The notes under the pieces: model-generated | What the model was told of the DNA's origin: nothing | Seen by the model: only the letters and a program-made list of their open reading frames with translations | Databases searched by the model: none | Position numbers and translations under genes: made by a program | Assembly: GCA_025677835.1 (NCBI GenBank) | Contig: JAIXMR010000014.1 | Coordinates: 124,001 to 188,000, forward strand | Direction: 5' to 3' | Length of the DNA stretch: 64,000 nucleotides | Origin: Sporodiniella umbellata | Taxonomy: Eukaryota > Mucoromycota > Mucoromycetes > Mucorales > Rhizopodaceae | In this document: piece by piece, positions 44,401 through 57,197 of the stretch | Position numbering within the stretch: position 1 is the first letter of the stretch | How the letters are laid out: each line of letters starts with the position of its first letter

Positions 44401-47400
44401 TTTGCTTTATTTTTTTAACTGTCTTTTTTGAATGTTTTTTGTCATACAAAAGCATGTTTCTGGAGGGTGTTAAATGCGATTTAATTCCTTTGTTGCTTTT
44501 CCACTGACTTGTTCTACAGACATCGCCTATCAAGACACGTTAGTGAGTCTCTGAACGCGGGGTTTTCTGTTTGAAAAAAACGGGTTCAAATGTCCTTTTC
44601 TTGGTATTTATTTTACTTCAATAACGCATGCATAAAATATCACTTCGCTCGAGTTGATTAAAAGAAATTCTTATACAGAAAGAAGTTTTATACCTAATGC
44701 AATATGAGTTAAAGGTAGCTATTTTATCTATAAAGAATAACCAACTACTAAAACAACAAAATATAGCCAAATGTCTTCATGTGCTAGACAGAAAAGAAAA
44801 ACATTATTTTCTATAATATATTTCTATCGATATTTCTGAATCATAAATCATTTCATAGCCTTCCTAACTTTTCTAACATTGCAAAACAAATGGATCTTTG
44901 ACGATCCAAAGGAATTACAACACCTATAGTTTTTATAGTTTTTGTTTTACTAAATAGCATGAACGTGCAACAATTTGTGCAAAATAAACACACCTATATA
45001 TAACAATGTATAATTTGGAACATTTTAGTCTATGAAGCATGGATAATGACTGAGCGCTTAACTCAAAAACTTGAAATCCTTTTAAATGAAAACCAGAGAT
45101 ACTAAAGCTGAGAAGCTCAAAAACATATGGCTATTAAAGTAAAACGAAACAATATTAAGCAATAAAAACAAAGAAAGAATGAGTAAAAGTATTTGAAATT
45201 CCTTCGTATGCTAAATACTTTTCTTTTCTTATTTTTTCATTATACTTTTTGAAATTATATAGTTATATGTAAATCCTTTTAAGCAATGTGGACATTTTTT
45301 TTTATAGAACAGTATGCTTTTTGGAGATAATGGAGTAAAAATAAAAGCGAATAAAGCTTCAGCATCCGCGCATTTGGAGTGATAAAGAATTCCTTTTAAT
45401 CATTGAAAAATTTTATATTCAAAATGCACATCAGAGCTAAATCGCGCCAGCCACTTATGGAAGCTTACTATGTAGCTACCTGCTCAGTCACCATGGCATA
45501 TATTTCTATACAATAGGCTTATAGTAGCTGGTTTTTTTTTTTCACAACATTAGAGGAAAATATAGTCCCTAGTGCACCGTCTCTATATATGTAATTGAAT
45601 CAAAACGATACTTCTTGGCCATATCCTTATTGAAACTCCAAGAGCGGTACATGATATCGAAATATAAATTTTCCACACAACCTTGATTACAGGGTCTTGT
45701 AAAACGTTATTAAACGACCTAGCCCCCTTTTTAGATATACATTACTTCTAAAAAAAGCTTTTATAGTGCACAGCATTATATAATGACATTCTGTTAAGAG
45801 AAAACAATATAGAAGACTTTGTTTACTCAAAACAATGTATACAAGGTGTCTTGCACTAATCCGGGTTTGATTCTCCATACTTCCGAAATTCCATTCAAGT
45901 CTCATCCCTCTGCAAAATACAAATAGAAACTACACGTTTCTATGAACAGACTAATTAATAAAAAAGAAAGATATAGAGAGTATTTTCAAAAAAAGATTCT
46001 GTATGTTTTTTATAGTTAGTATCGTGAAAAACGAAAATTGTCTGGAAACAATGTACATCGCCACATCAGAAAAAATTTACTTAATTCAATATTTCAGTAC
46101 TGTTTTGAATGCTTGTACTGCTGAAAAATACTCAAATAGACAACTGCCTATATGCTTTGTTTCAAAAAATCAAAAAGATATTCAATTAAATGATGCCTAG
46201 CTTCAATGAACTTGGGTTTGAATAATGGAAACCGAATGTAGAGGCTATAAACAGGCTATTTACATAAGCTCTTAGTTATAAATAAAAGGCATGAAGATGT
46301 TTTAATTATATATTTTTACTTATTTCTTTGTGTTTTTTTAGAAGACTGAATTGAGAAGCAAAGTAGGGCTCAGATCCAGAGATAGTTTACAAGACAAATC
46401 AGCTTTTCTATATAATTTTGATGCAGATAAATCTCACAATAGCTAGTAGAAAATCTCTCACTAGCGGGAAGTATGACTCAAAAACAGTATCTAGTCTAAT
46501 TCTGAATCAATAAAACCAAAGTTTTATTGTAGGAGCTATATTTTCTGTAAAATACATAGTTAAAGACAAAGCTCTAGCCCTACTGTATTGTTGTAGACGA
46601 AAAGTAACGAGTGGTGTTGCAAAAGCTTTCATAGCAGTACAAACACATATCAAGGTATAATATAATCTAAGGCTTCCATATAACTGTAAAATTCTACAAT
46701 TAATGTGGTTTTACTTGTAAGCTGAAAGCAGTTTTGAAAACAAAACGAACTTCTGTCTTTTTTTTTATGACTTTTGTTACAAAAAATCTATTCTTGGTTT
46801 TTATATTCAGGTACCTTTGGCTTTTCAAAAGTTACAGATTTTTTTACTGAATGTTTGAAGCTTGATAATATCGTAAATACGTAAATTGAATTCAAATATA
46901 CTTAACTATTCACTAATCGGGAATCATGCTAAATAAAGGGTTCTCTTAAAAAAAGATACTGGTGAGAAGACAAAATATATATAGCTGTACCAATATACAA
47001 GCAAATTAAGCAATACTATTTGTAATTTCAACTATGTAAAACCTAGTGCCATATTTTATTGTTGTGTTTTCTATGATATATAAACCATCAGTCTGAGCAC
47101 TACTTTGTAACGCTTTACTAAGCCGCATGTACTGTGGGCTTGGCTGAAACTTTTACCAAGAGTAGTTTTGCTGTGGCTTCAAGCCGTGTTTTGTTGTTAA
47201 AAAACACTTATTATTCAGTAAATGTGTGGTATCTAATATGCAAAAATACTTTGAACCAGTATTAAATAAATCTCCCAAGGCCAAAAAAAAACTATCCACT
47301 TTTTAACCAATTAAAGCCTCTCTCAGTGGCTATCGACTGTTTCAGTAATACATTTTTTGTTTTAAAAAATAGACAGTCTCGGGAAAGCAGTGAAGCGCCT

Positions 47401-50400
47401 TTTGAGAGTTTTCTTTATCGATAACTCTCTTCAAAGTAACTTACGTGTTTTGTCTAAAAAGTAGAAGTATATCTAAAAGGAAAAATTGTGAAATTACATA
47501 AAATAAACACTAGCTACGAGAACCACTATATACTATATCACACAGATTCTAGCTAGCTTAGTTTTTTAGACCCTTAGAGTCAGAAATAAAGAAAAATAGA
47601 GAACTTTACCCTACTATATACTCTATTAATGTACAAAAAAATATAATAAGGATCATACTTACGTTTACTGCTGTTTGCTTCTCAACAATAAAGTAATTGA
47701 GCAAACCTGGCCCACTTTTGATAAAGACTGGCAATTACACAAAAGAGAGCTAGAGCTTAATGGCACCATATGTCCTTGACAATAAACCAACTTATCTTTT
47801 TCTTTTGACCACATTAATACAGCAGGAAAAAGAGCATCAGAGGCCCATTTTGTCACGAATGCTCAAAATGGCGCACTTTTGTTGGATAGAGGTGTGTTAC
47901 AGTGTTTGTCAAAAAAAAAAAAAAAAAAGAAAGAATTGCACATGTGTGAAAAGATGAATCTTGAGCTAAAATGAAATCAAATTCGCTTTGTTGATCAAAA
48001 AGTCATACTTGTGAGCAAATAAAAGCTATTAAGGAATTGTTAAAACCAAAAACCTTCCTAGGAAAAAATATTAATTTTTGTGGTGAGCAAAAGATTTATG
48101 GCTGTAGTAACGAAAAAGGAGTACATATGTATCCTTGAAAATGTGATAGTAAGAAAGACAAAAAAAAAAAAAAAAGGAGCTAAACTGTGCAGCTTTTTAA
48201 TATAAAAGAGATAGTGACAAGCATTTGACAGCCAAAGAAGCTTTTACTAAAAACTGGTATTCTATGAGACAGAATGGCATGTTTAAGAAATAGAAAAGTC
48301 GCTTGGCTAGGCTAGATGTCATTTTTATTGTTTCAGCTCTAAAAATTGCAGAGACTAAAAGCACAACAGAAGCTACCCAGTGCTGCGTAATTAATATGGA
48401 ACTTTTAGCCTTTGAAAATCGAGCTAATAATAAAAAAAAGACCTCCAGGTCCAACCCACAAGATTTTTTTCTATGAGATAAACATTCTGGGCTTAGATAT
48501 ATTAATTATCTAATCTCACGGATACAAACTACTCTCTTCACTTTATATTTCCTTGTTGTTTGTCCTAGCAAAAGATCAAAGGCTATTGTTTGTTTTTGAC
48601 AGGTTTAGTGTTTTCAAAGTCGATGTCGTGTATAGCTAGTATTATAAAATACATTGTTGATTTTCGAAACAATGTCTAAGCGGCTTTTGTTACAGTTTCA
48701 ATAAGCGACAGGGCCAGTTCATTGGCTTGTCAATCACTTTTTATCGTGAAAGTGCTTAATTCTGTGCGACAGCTTTCAAAAAAAAAGACCAACTGAGGCT
48801 AAAAGTGTTGTCTTACCTCTGTACACAAAAATCCTTTTGTGTATCTAAAAAAGTTCTTTTTACAATCTGTGAGCTATTTTTCATTCAGAAGCTATTTCAC
48901 TATCAGCACACACACTGTGATACATTTGTGTAACTAAATTTTGGGGAGACGTACGTGATGATCAACTGAACAGTCGGGGTGGTGCGGCTCAAGACTATAT
49001 AAAAACATACAGTAATCTGCAATAGAAAAAAGTATCAGCCAAAAAAAAAATACAATTGAGAGCTCAGCGTATCTACATTCCAGCTTTAAATGTTTAATGT
49101 ACATCCATGACGCTTTATTTCATCTAATTGATAAAGGGACACTAAGTGTAGGCAGTGTAATGGGTAGGATACAATTGCTACATATGCTTTAATTTCATAG
49201 TACAAGTATTTAGCATTGGTTACCGATAAGATTTTTTTTTTTATTGATAACCATATTTACTAGCAACAGTAACTCCTGCCAGTTGTTATGGCATATTAGA
49301 TTGATTTTTTTTTTAGAAAAAAAAATTCAAAGTTAGGGCTTACTAGTTTTTTTTGTCAAAGGTAAAATAGACATTGAAAACGCTCAAAAAAGTGGACTGT
49401 TATTGATAACTGTCATTTATGTATACACAAAAGCTGCCCTCAAATAAAATCGTGGGACGATGGACATGTGCTCTATATTTTTCAGAAAAAAACAAGAGCA
49501 CATAAAGATATTTTGTTAGGCGTTGTATTGATAGAACATATACTACTAGGTTTAGAAAACAGAACTGTATACACTATAGCTTTCTAAAAGAAAAGGCAGT
49601 GTTCCTCAAATATCACATTTGCTTTTTTTTACTTTAAAAATTGCAGTTTCTTGGTTGCGCTTTATCAAAAACTGTTTTGGATAAGAAAAAATAGCGTATG
49701 CGACCAAGTCTTATATTTTTCTATCATAAAACAAAACAAAAAGGCAGCCACCTTTTTTCCTTCGTTAGAAGTACGAATACATAAAAAACTGCAACAAAGA
49801 AAGTTATGTTTATATTAAATTTTTTGTATACATTTATATTTGAAACAGTTGGTCGAAAAGCGTTTGGCGCTCTTTCCTGGTATTGCGGATTCTCTTTTTG
49901 CAAAGTGACACAGCGTTTTGCATTTGAAATGGCAAATGCTGGTGTAACCGATTCAAGTGTAAACCACAGTCTTTAAAAAAAAAAAAACACCAGACATCCT
50001 AAAATATCAGGCCAAAAGGGCATTTCGAATTATGAACGCTGTATTATGTATTCATTGGACTTTTTGTTTCCCTTCGCTTTCCCTTTTCTTTTTTTGAAAC
50101 TTAGCATTGAGATACCTATGCGATACAGTACACAGCTAATAGGACTTTGATGTTAGACTAATATATTTGCATAAATATATACAAGCCAATTTCAAATAAT
50201 TGGATTTGTATTTTGTTCTTTTATATCAATAATCCATTGTAATTTTTTTCATAATTGACACACAAACTATTAGCTATCAACACAGGTGTTTGCGAAAATA
50301 GTTCACAATTAAAACATTCGTTATACATAGGCTAATGATTAGAAATGTGTTACTTAGTTTTTAAATTATGGAACGCATTGAACCAGCTTTTTATGTTTCA

Positions 50401-52160
50401 TTTGTTTTTTTTTCTGTCAGTTAGATCATAGTATATAAAAGCAGGAGTTAACAAAGTGTACAGAAACAACATAAGTGGAAAAAAACGCCTTTGAAAATCG
50501 ATTATAGGTTGAGTTTTTTCAATAGAGTCTTTGAAATCTAAAGCTGTGATTTTGAAGTTTTTAAAAGATAATGAACAGGATTGCAACAAAGCCAAAGTCA
50601 CTGCTATAGTTTTCAAATCTTTTGAAACTGAATGGAGGATATATGTCGATATAAAAACATAGCATACTTCATTCTTTGGTTCTATGCATTTTTCATTTGA
50701 TCACATACCAACAATAATAATTAAGCAGTAGAAATTTAGTAGCAGAAGTGTCATGATAACAGCAAGTTTTTGAGGTTTTGGGCGGTATTGGCTTTTGTAA
50801 AGCAGCCTAAAAAAATCAAATCTAACTTACAAACAATTTTATAGCTTGAGCCTTAACAAATCAAAAATGAATGTTATGCGCTACTTTGTTTTTAGATTTG
50901 TAAGTAGTCTAAAATTAATACGGGCTTTACAACTCCTCTTTTTTCTCGCACAAACCCTCTCCAAAAAATATGCATACAAAAATACATATGTATATATATA
51001 CATGCATGTGTGTAGCTGCTGTAGTATTTCGTTTCTAATTGCTTAAAGACAGTTTGTATTCTATAAGTTTTATACGGCTAAAAAGCCACGTACTATACCG
51101 AAAGCAAACCCATCAAAAAATAGAAATAAAATAAATTTAGTAAATAAGGGTGCTTGTACCATAATAATTTTTTTTCCGCAAAAGTTTAAACTTACAAAAA
51201 AAAAGGGGGGCTGTTTAAAAGCTGGATCAATTAATCAAAGTTTTAATCAGATACATGTAAGATATAGTTGACTCGAAATCGCTTTAAAATAGTAATTGAG
51301 TTAAATTGTGCTGTGTGTGTGTACGTGTGTGTTTTTCTTGAGCTCTATACTCTTTATATTCTTACGAATTCAGCCTAAAGTCAAAAAGATAAAAACTCTT
51401 TAAAAAAAGTGCTGATTATATAGCTCTATGCCGGATTAAAGCATTTTGATTGGTCATACAAGAACTATATTTTTATATTTTCAAATGCAAAACACTGTAT
51501 TCTTCTAAACAAAATGTTCCACAAAAGCCAACTTTAAAAAAAATTTCAAAAAAGACGAGTAAAATGGGTCTATTTTTTTTTTGGTTGTGTAGAATAGCAC
51601 AGATAGAGGGGTGGTCATCATTGTACAATACTAAGATCATGGGGCTCACAGGTGTAGAATACATTTTGTTTCAGTTAATGATTTCCAAAGCTCCATTGTC
51701 GCTACTCCAAGAATCATTATATACCCAATTCATTTATTAAAGAGAAAAACCTTGAATTTATAAGAATGCTGTATAAGCCTATTATCACTGTATCGAATTT
51801 GTACTGAGTGTGAAACATACAAGGAAGTAATGACGTTCACTTCTGTTTCATCAGCCATCACTCCGCTTATTCTTTATACTGTTCAATTGATGTCGTTGCT
51901 GTTTGTAATGTATGTTGATTAGACATTATCCGCTCGCTCTGTCGAAACGGACGGCATACAATTTTGTTTGATAAGCTGTAATTTTATTTAATGTAAGAAG
52001 AAATTTCCTTATGAGTCCGACGACGTATCGGGTTGCATCCCTTTTTTTGTGTAATGCACCATAAATACAAAGAGAGAAAGTTGAAATCAGCCAACATTTT
52101 CTTTTTTTTCTTTACAAACAAAAAAGACTTTTTTTTTTACCTACTTTACATACAAAAAAA
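41401..52160. other. 10.8-kb gene desert
   Basis: No gene could be assembled on either strand. ORFs are short, mostly without ATG, and lack motifs. It carries short A/T tracts, T/A palindromes (for example near 42700), a copy of a 16-nt sequence from the inverted-repeat terminus at 42316-42331, and a few protein-like islands on the minus strand (44333-44533, 45569-45905, 48197-48454). No tandem repeat array, tRNA or rRNA was recognised. Confidence 0.6.
45569..45905 (-). pseudogene. Fossil coding island in the gene desert
   Basis: A 72-codon open frame at 45905-45687 (MRLEWNFGSMENQTRIS...) is followed in another frame by 43 codons down to a stop at 45569 (YRSWSFNKDMAKKYRFDS). Composition is protein-like, but no splice joins the two and no family is recognised. 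Possibly a dead transposon gene. Confidence 0.25.
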
Positions 52161-53028
52161 ATGTCTACTACTACTACTACTACTACTACTACCAAACCAT
52201 TAAGCATTATGCACGGGGTTTATGACAAGAAGGACACCGAAGATACCTCGCTTTTGTCGCCTCCTTTGACGCCAATTGAGTTTACTTCTACTGACTCTTT
52301 ATATCATTACCCAAAAAACCGCAAATCCTTCATCGAGTCTTACAGTCGTATGGTTCCCTACCTCCAGCCCAAAAACCACACATCTAATGGTAGGGTTTTT
52401 ACGCTCAACGTTTACCGTGATCTGCTGCCGCTTAACAGAGTGAGTAAGATCAGTAGCAAGCGATGCACAATGTTGAACAAAACCGTCTCGGTGTCCCCCA
52501 AAAAAAGAAAGTGTATTCAAGCAATTACAAAAGATAAGCAGCCATCCCAAAAGAAAAAGCGCGTCTCTTCTGTCTTACCCAGTGGCAAAGATGCCGCATT
52601 GGCTTTTGATTCAGTGGACATTCAATCTATCGATTCTGAATTTTATCCTTCTGGTTGGATTCCTAGCCTTGATGCACTAGATTCAATTCCTGTTAAAGTC
52701 ACCTGGAAGGGTAACTCAAAAAAAAAAAAAGAAGGCTGAATTTATTATATTAATTTAATTATTAGGTGCTGCACTCTCTATTGACCGGCAGCCGCTTTAC
52801 AATAAATTGCATCGAGTAGAAGCCGCTATGTCTTCCACTCTTCGTTTGTCTCCTACTCAGTATCTTCGCTGCAAACGTACCCTTATCATGGCCGCCCGCA
52901 CTTTAAAACAACAAGAAATTTCGTTCACAAAGTCTGTTGCACAAAAGTTGTGCAGAGTGGATGTAAATAAGACAAGTGCTCTTTGGACAGCTTTTGGGCA
53001 GTTGGGTTGGCTTGACGAATCTAATTAA
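52161..53028 (+). CDS. SWIRM-domain protein (Fun19/Laf1-like)
   Basis: Exons 52161-52710 and 52766-53028 give 270 residues. It starts with a poly-Thr run encoded by ACT repeats (52164-52190), then a disordered region with proline and lysine clusters (VSPKKRKC, SQKKKRVS) that could be nuclear localisation signals. The C-terminal 95 residues form a SWIRM fold: PVKVTWKGAALSIDRQPLYNKLHRVE, then TLRLSPTQYLRCKRTLIMAAR, then KSVAQKLCRVDVNKTSALWTAFGQLGWLD. SWIRM domains bind DNA or histones in chromatin complexes; yeast Fun19 and fission-yeast Laf1 (linked to the Clr6/Rpd3L deacetylase) have this C-terminal layout. It is the only gene in a 15.8-kb gene-poor stretch. Confidence 0.88.
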
Positions 53029-56000
53029 TGTAACGCTATCTCTATAAATACACAAACACCCAGACACCCATAATAACCTTATCTATATCCCCTCCCTCAA
53101 TGTAACTTTTCACCTTTTCCTTTTATTGTTTATACATGTATACTAAAAAAAAAAGCATCTAAGCTCCAATAATAAAACTGTACTTTTTTTTACTACAATT
53201 GTTTACTAAAAAAATAAAAACGCCTTTATTTGAAACATAAACAACAACACGGACGTCGTATATGCATAAGCTCAAACTTGGCAAACATTGTACAACATTT
53301 TTTTTTTTTTTTTTCAGAGCTCAATTCAACTTAAGAATTAAGGGGGGGTCTAATGACTCAATACAAAACAAAATGGCATTGCCGTACTAACTGAATCTGT
53401 ACATAAATCCGTAAATTTCATGTTATTCAATATAGAAAAGAATGGAAACATGCGTAAATAGTTTTTTTTTTTAAAAAAAAAGAAGACATGTGCCTTATCC
53501 TTTGTTAACAGAGAATGTATCTATGCTACCGGACTTCTTTTATTTCTCTTTTTTTTTTTTATCCAAGATATGGATTTTATCATGCACTTTTTCGATAAAA
53601 GTTTCTATAGATAAAAAAAAACGTAAAAAAAAAAAGGAAGCCTCAATTCATTCCACTAAAAAACCTTTTCAATTGTAAAATTGGTGCAGTTGATCGCTAT
53701 CATAAATACAATGTTCGTTTTTCTTTCAAGAAGGAGTGTCTAAATTAGGTAAATTTAATACTCTACGTGTAACATACAGACATAAACATGCAGAAAAGTC
53801 TTTTAGGCCTATACTTTAATTCAATTAGATACCAACTGCAATTGAGAAAACAAAAAGTATTGCTGGGTAAATTGGTCGAGCCATCTGTCATAAGGATGTT
53901 ATATATATCTATATCAATAAGATCCAACTTTCCAAGAGGTTAAACAATATACCATAATTAACCAATACAACCGAACTTGGCAAAAGTTCGAACAAGGAAG
54001 CAACCGATGTACAATTGAAATTCACAAACGCAATTGGATACTATTTGGAGAATGAATATGATCCTCGTTGTCTTAACCAAAAATATAGCGTTTATAGCTA
54101 CATTAGTAACGGAAAATGTATCTAACAATTTGTTCTACGTGAGTCCTTGTAATGACAGCTCCACTCCACCTATCAAAACTGCCATATTCTTAACTTTTTG
54201 TTTAGTAAGGAACAAGAGATATGCACTTTTTTTTTTTTGCAGATCAAATTCGTATCAATAGGCAAAACAATTTCGCTTTACAATTTCCCAAAGTGCGGAA
54301 AGAGCGTCTTTTTTTTTTAAGAAAAAAAAATGTCGTAGGACCACCATTCAGCTTTACTGTTTCACGACAAACTTTAAACTCACAAGTGCACCAAAGAAGG
54401 TAGACAAATGACCCTTTTTCTTTTTACTTCTCGTGATACAGATGAAGTTCATGCTTAAAAAAAGGCTCAATACATATTTGATTTCGAAAAGAAAAAGAAA
54501 GTGAGTTTTTTTAGCAAAAGCGTTGAATCGGAATGCAAAGCTCCCTTTAAAGTAAATAATGCCCAAAAAAAAAGAGCTATAAAGCCTGTTTTATGTGGGT
54601 TACACTTGGTTATAGGAGTTCATAGCGGATACAGTACCCACTCAAGCCCACATCTTATTAATGAAGAAATTCTTAAATTCTTTGAACCTAAAGGGTTTAT
54701 CTGCTCCAAAAAAAAAATTGTGGGAGATAAATTTTGAGCCCTTAGTCATTTGTCGGTCACCAAGTTTCAACTTCTTATGATACGTTTAGGTGGTCATAGA
54801 CAAGAAACTAACTTTTTTTTTTTTTTTTTGAAACTGAGAAGAACTTAAGCTCTCTCACCTGAGACACTTGGGACTATACATTTTAGGATACAGTGGTTTG
54901 CGTTTGAAAATAACTTGGTTATTTTTCTTTCTAACCATAAACCAAAATAATATATTTTTTTAAATAGGCGATTTTTTTTAAGACGTGAACATCAAAACCT
55001 GTAATGTGTGTTTTTTTTTAAAGCTTTTCAAGGCTTGAAAGCTAGAAGTAGCAAAACTATATCTTTCTTTTCTTACAACCAATATGAAAAAACCTGCAGA
55101 ATAAGTGTGAGCTTTAGACGCCTAAAACATAAAAGTATATTCTGGTTTCTTTCTCCTCCTGTGGTCCATACTTGTTCTTTACTTGTCCTCCGCTAAATCA
55201 ACTTGCGACAAAAAAAAAGAAAAACGAACCTCAGTAAACTAGCTACTAGCTTGTTTGTTTTTCTCAACCTATTATTTTGGCGAAAAAAATAGGATATAGA
55301 TGGCGCATCTCACTTTAATACTTAAAGTTATTTGCGGCGTTTCTGTTGGAGGGGAGGGAGAAGCTGGTATGGAACAGGCTTTTCTTTACTTTTTTTTTAA
55401 GTTTTGGTCTTAATAGCTCTCCTGCGATATTTCGATTGATCAATGTTTTATATAATAAAATTCATAAATGAGTACCAAGCAATTTTTCTATTTTATCTAC
55501 CGTATGTTGAAATACATCATTTCTACACGAGCCTACGCATTTCAATTGAATAAGTATCAACCTCGTACATTCTACCGACGGGTTTGAAATATTTGTTTTT
55601 TTTTGTTTTAGTCAAAAGCAATTGAATATAGTGTTTGAAGGTATATATGTACAAGTGTTCAAGCCATACCTTTGGCTCTAGTTTTCTTGTACCGCTGTAA
55701 TCAGTAAGCAGCTGTATACCGTTTTGCATATATTGCATGTTTAGTCTTCTTTCTATGACCACAGGCTGGATTTATCTTATATCGGGTTTCTTTCTATTTA
55801 CTCCGTATCGAAAGCCATGTAAAACAGATAGCAGGTTTTTTGCGTTTTGTGGTCTTAGGCTGTCAAGATTATAGATAAACGTTAATCAAAAAGAAGTTTT
55901 TTGTTGAAGAATTATTTCATAAATTCATATCAATGTGGTTCTTTATTTTACCCTCTTGAATTTTGAATTCACTAAATTGTTTTAATTTAATATAAAAACA

Positions 56001-57197
56001 TCAACAACTGGGGCATTTGGGTTTGTGTTAGAGTTGATAAATGAAGCTTTTTTTAGTTGTCCTGATCTTGGAAATTACATCTACGTCTGTACGAAATCTC
56101 AAACAAACGGACAAAAAATAAGAGAAGGGCAACAAACTAGGTCTATGGTTACTTTTTATCTGAAATACGCTAATAGATTATTCTGTTAAGAAAAAGGAAC
56201 TCAAAACTTGTAGGAAAGGGCTTTTTCATTTTCTGATTTATGTTTCAGAACAATTACTGTCCATCCATCTTATATTATCAACTATAGCGCTGTATGTATG
56301 AACTACTTGATAGTGATGTTGGTAGTGGAATTAAAGCTATATACTTTATATGTTTTAGTTTTATTGCCAATAATAAGGATATCGTATTTACTTGTTTCAA
56401 AAGACACCGTTTTTGAACTTTCAAAGTCGTCATGTTACACTTGGCTACTACTTTATTGTGGGTATTTACAGGATTACTACACCTCAGTTTTTGAAAAGTA
56501 TTAATTGCATTAAATAATTAAACGCGGCACCCTTTTAAAGCTATGGGATTTTTTATTAAGAGAAGAGAAGAGCTATTGAGCGGTAACAAGCTATTTACTA
56601 TTCAGGCTCAATAAGATACAAAAACGGTCTGCTAGAAACAAGCGCTGAGGCATACATATTATGACTGGAAAAAGTACATTGCTTTGAGAGGAATTTTTGT
56701 GGCAATCTGTGAACTGAAATTTATTCAATATCACTACTTGGCGTTAGTACGATTCTCTTTTTCATAACATAGGGGCTTTTCTTTGAAAAGCGAAAAAAAA
56801 AGCACCGCCGTTTCATGGTTTTTTCTGACAAGGATAGAAAGAAAAACTCAATATAGCTTCCTAATGGTATTGATGGTAAGCTTTGAGAAAACACTTCAGT
56901 TTACTTTTTTTTTAAATGTGTGCCGCCTTGATAGATTTTTATACCACCGATTTTGCTTTGAGATACCGTTAGTCAGATGATTATCGTCTTGCTTTCAAAG
57001 GATCTTTTTTTTTTTTGGTTCTTCAGAGGCCTTCTCATATGATATTGTAAGACTTTATAAATAGTTTGCTTAATGTGATCAAAGCCAGCACACTACAAAA
57101 GCATGTTATCTCACGATTTTTTTTAAAAAAGAGCTTGAGTTTCATTTTTCGGGACTTTCTCTTTTCAATTTTCTCTTTTGACCAAAAACAATAACTA
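53029..57197. other. 4.2-kb gene desert
   Basis: No intact gene. Contains T11A9 at 53462-53481, many short A/T tracts and a protein-like relic at 55523-55870 (minus). Confidence 0.55.
55523..55870 (-). pseudogene. Protein-like frame with one internal stop
   Basis: Reading the minus strand from about 55870, a frame runs NLDSLRPQNAKNLLSVLHG..., meets one TAA near 55785, then continues for 79 codons (RRLNMQYMQNGIQLL..., KPVGRMYEVDTYSIEMRRLV) to a TAG at 55523. About 115 codons with a single stop is long for this AT-rich desert. The family is unknown; a decayed gene or transposon fragment is the likeliest reading. Confidence 0.3.

Noticed and set aside
45858..45880. B-box-like sequence (GGGTTTGATTCTCC) suggesting a tRNA
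   Set aside because: No A-box at the right distance and no cloverleaf stems could be drawn.
48197..48454. 85-codon hydrophobic ORF in the gene desert as an intact gene
   Set aside because: It starts at a non-ATG codon and has no motif; kept only as a possible fossil island.
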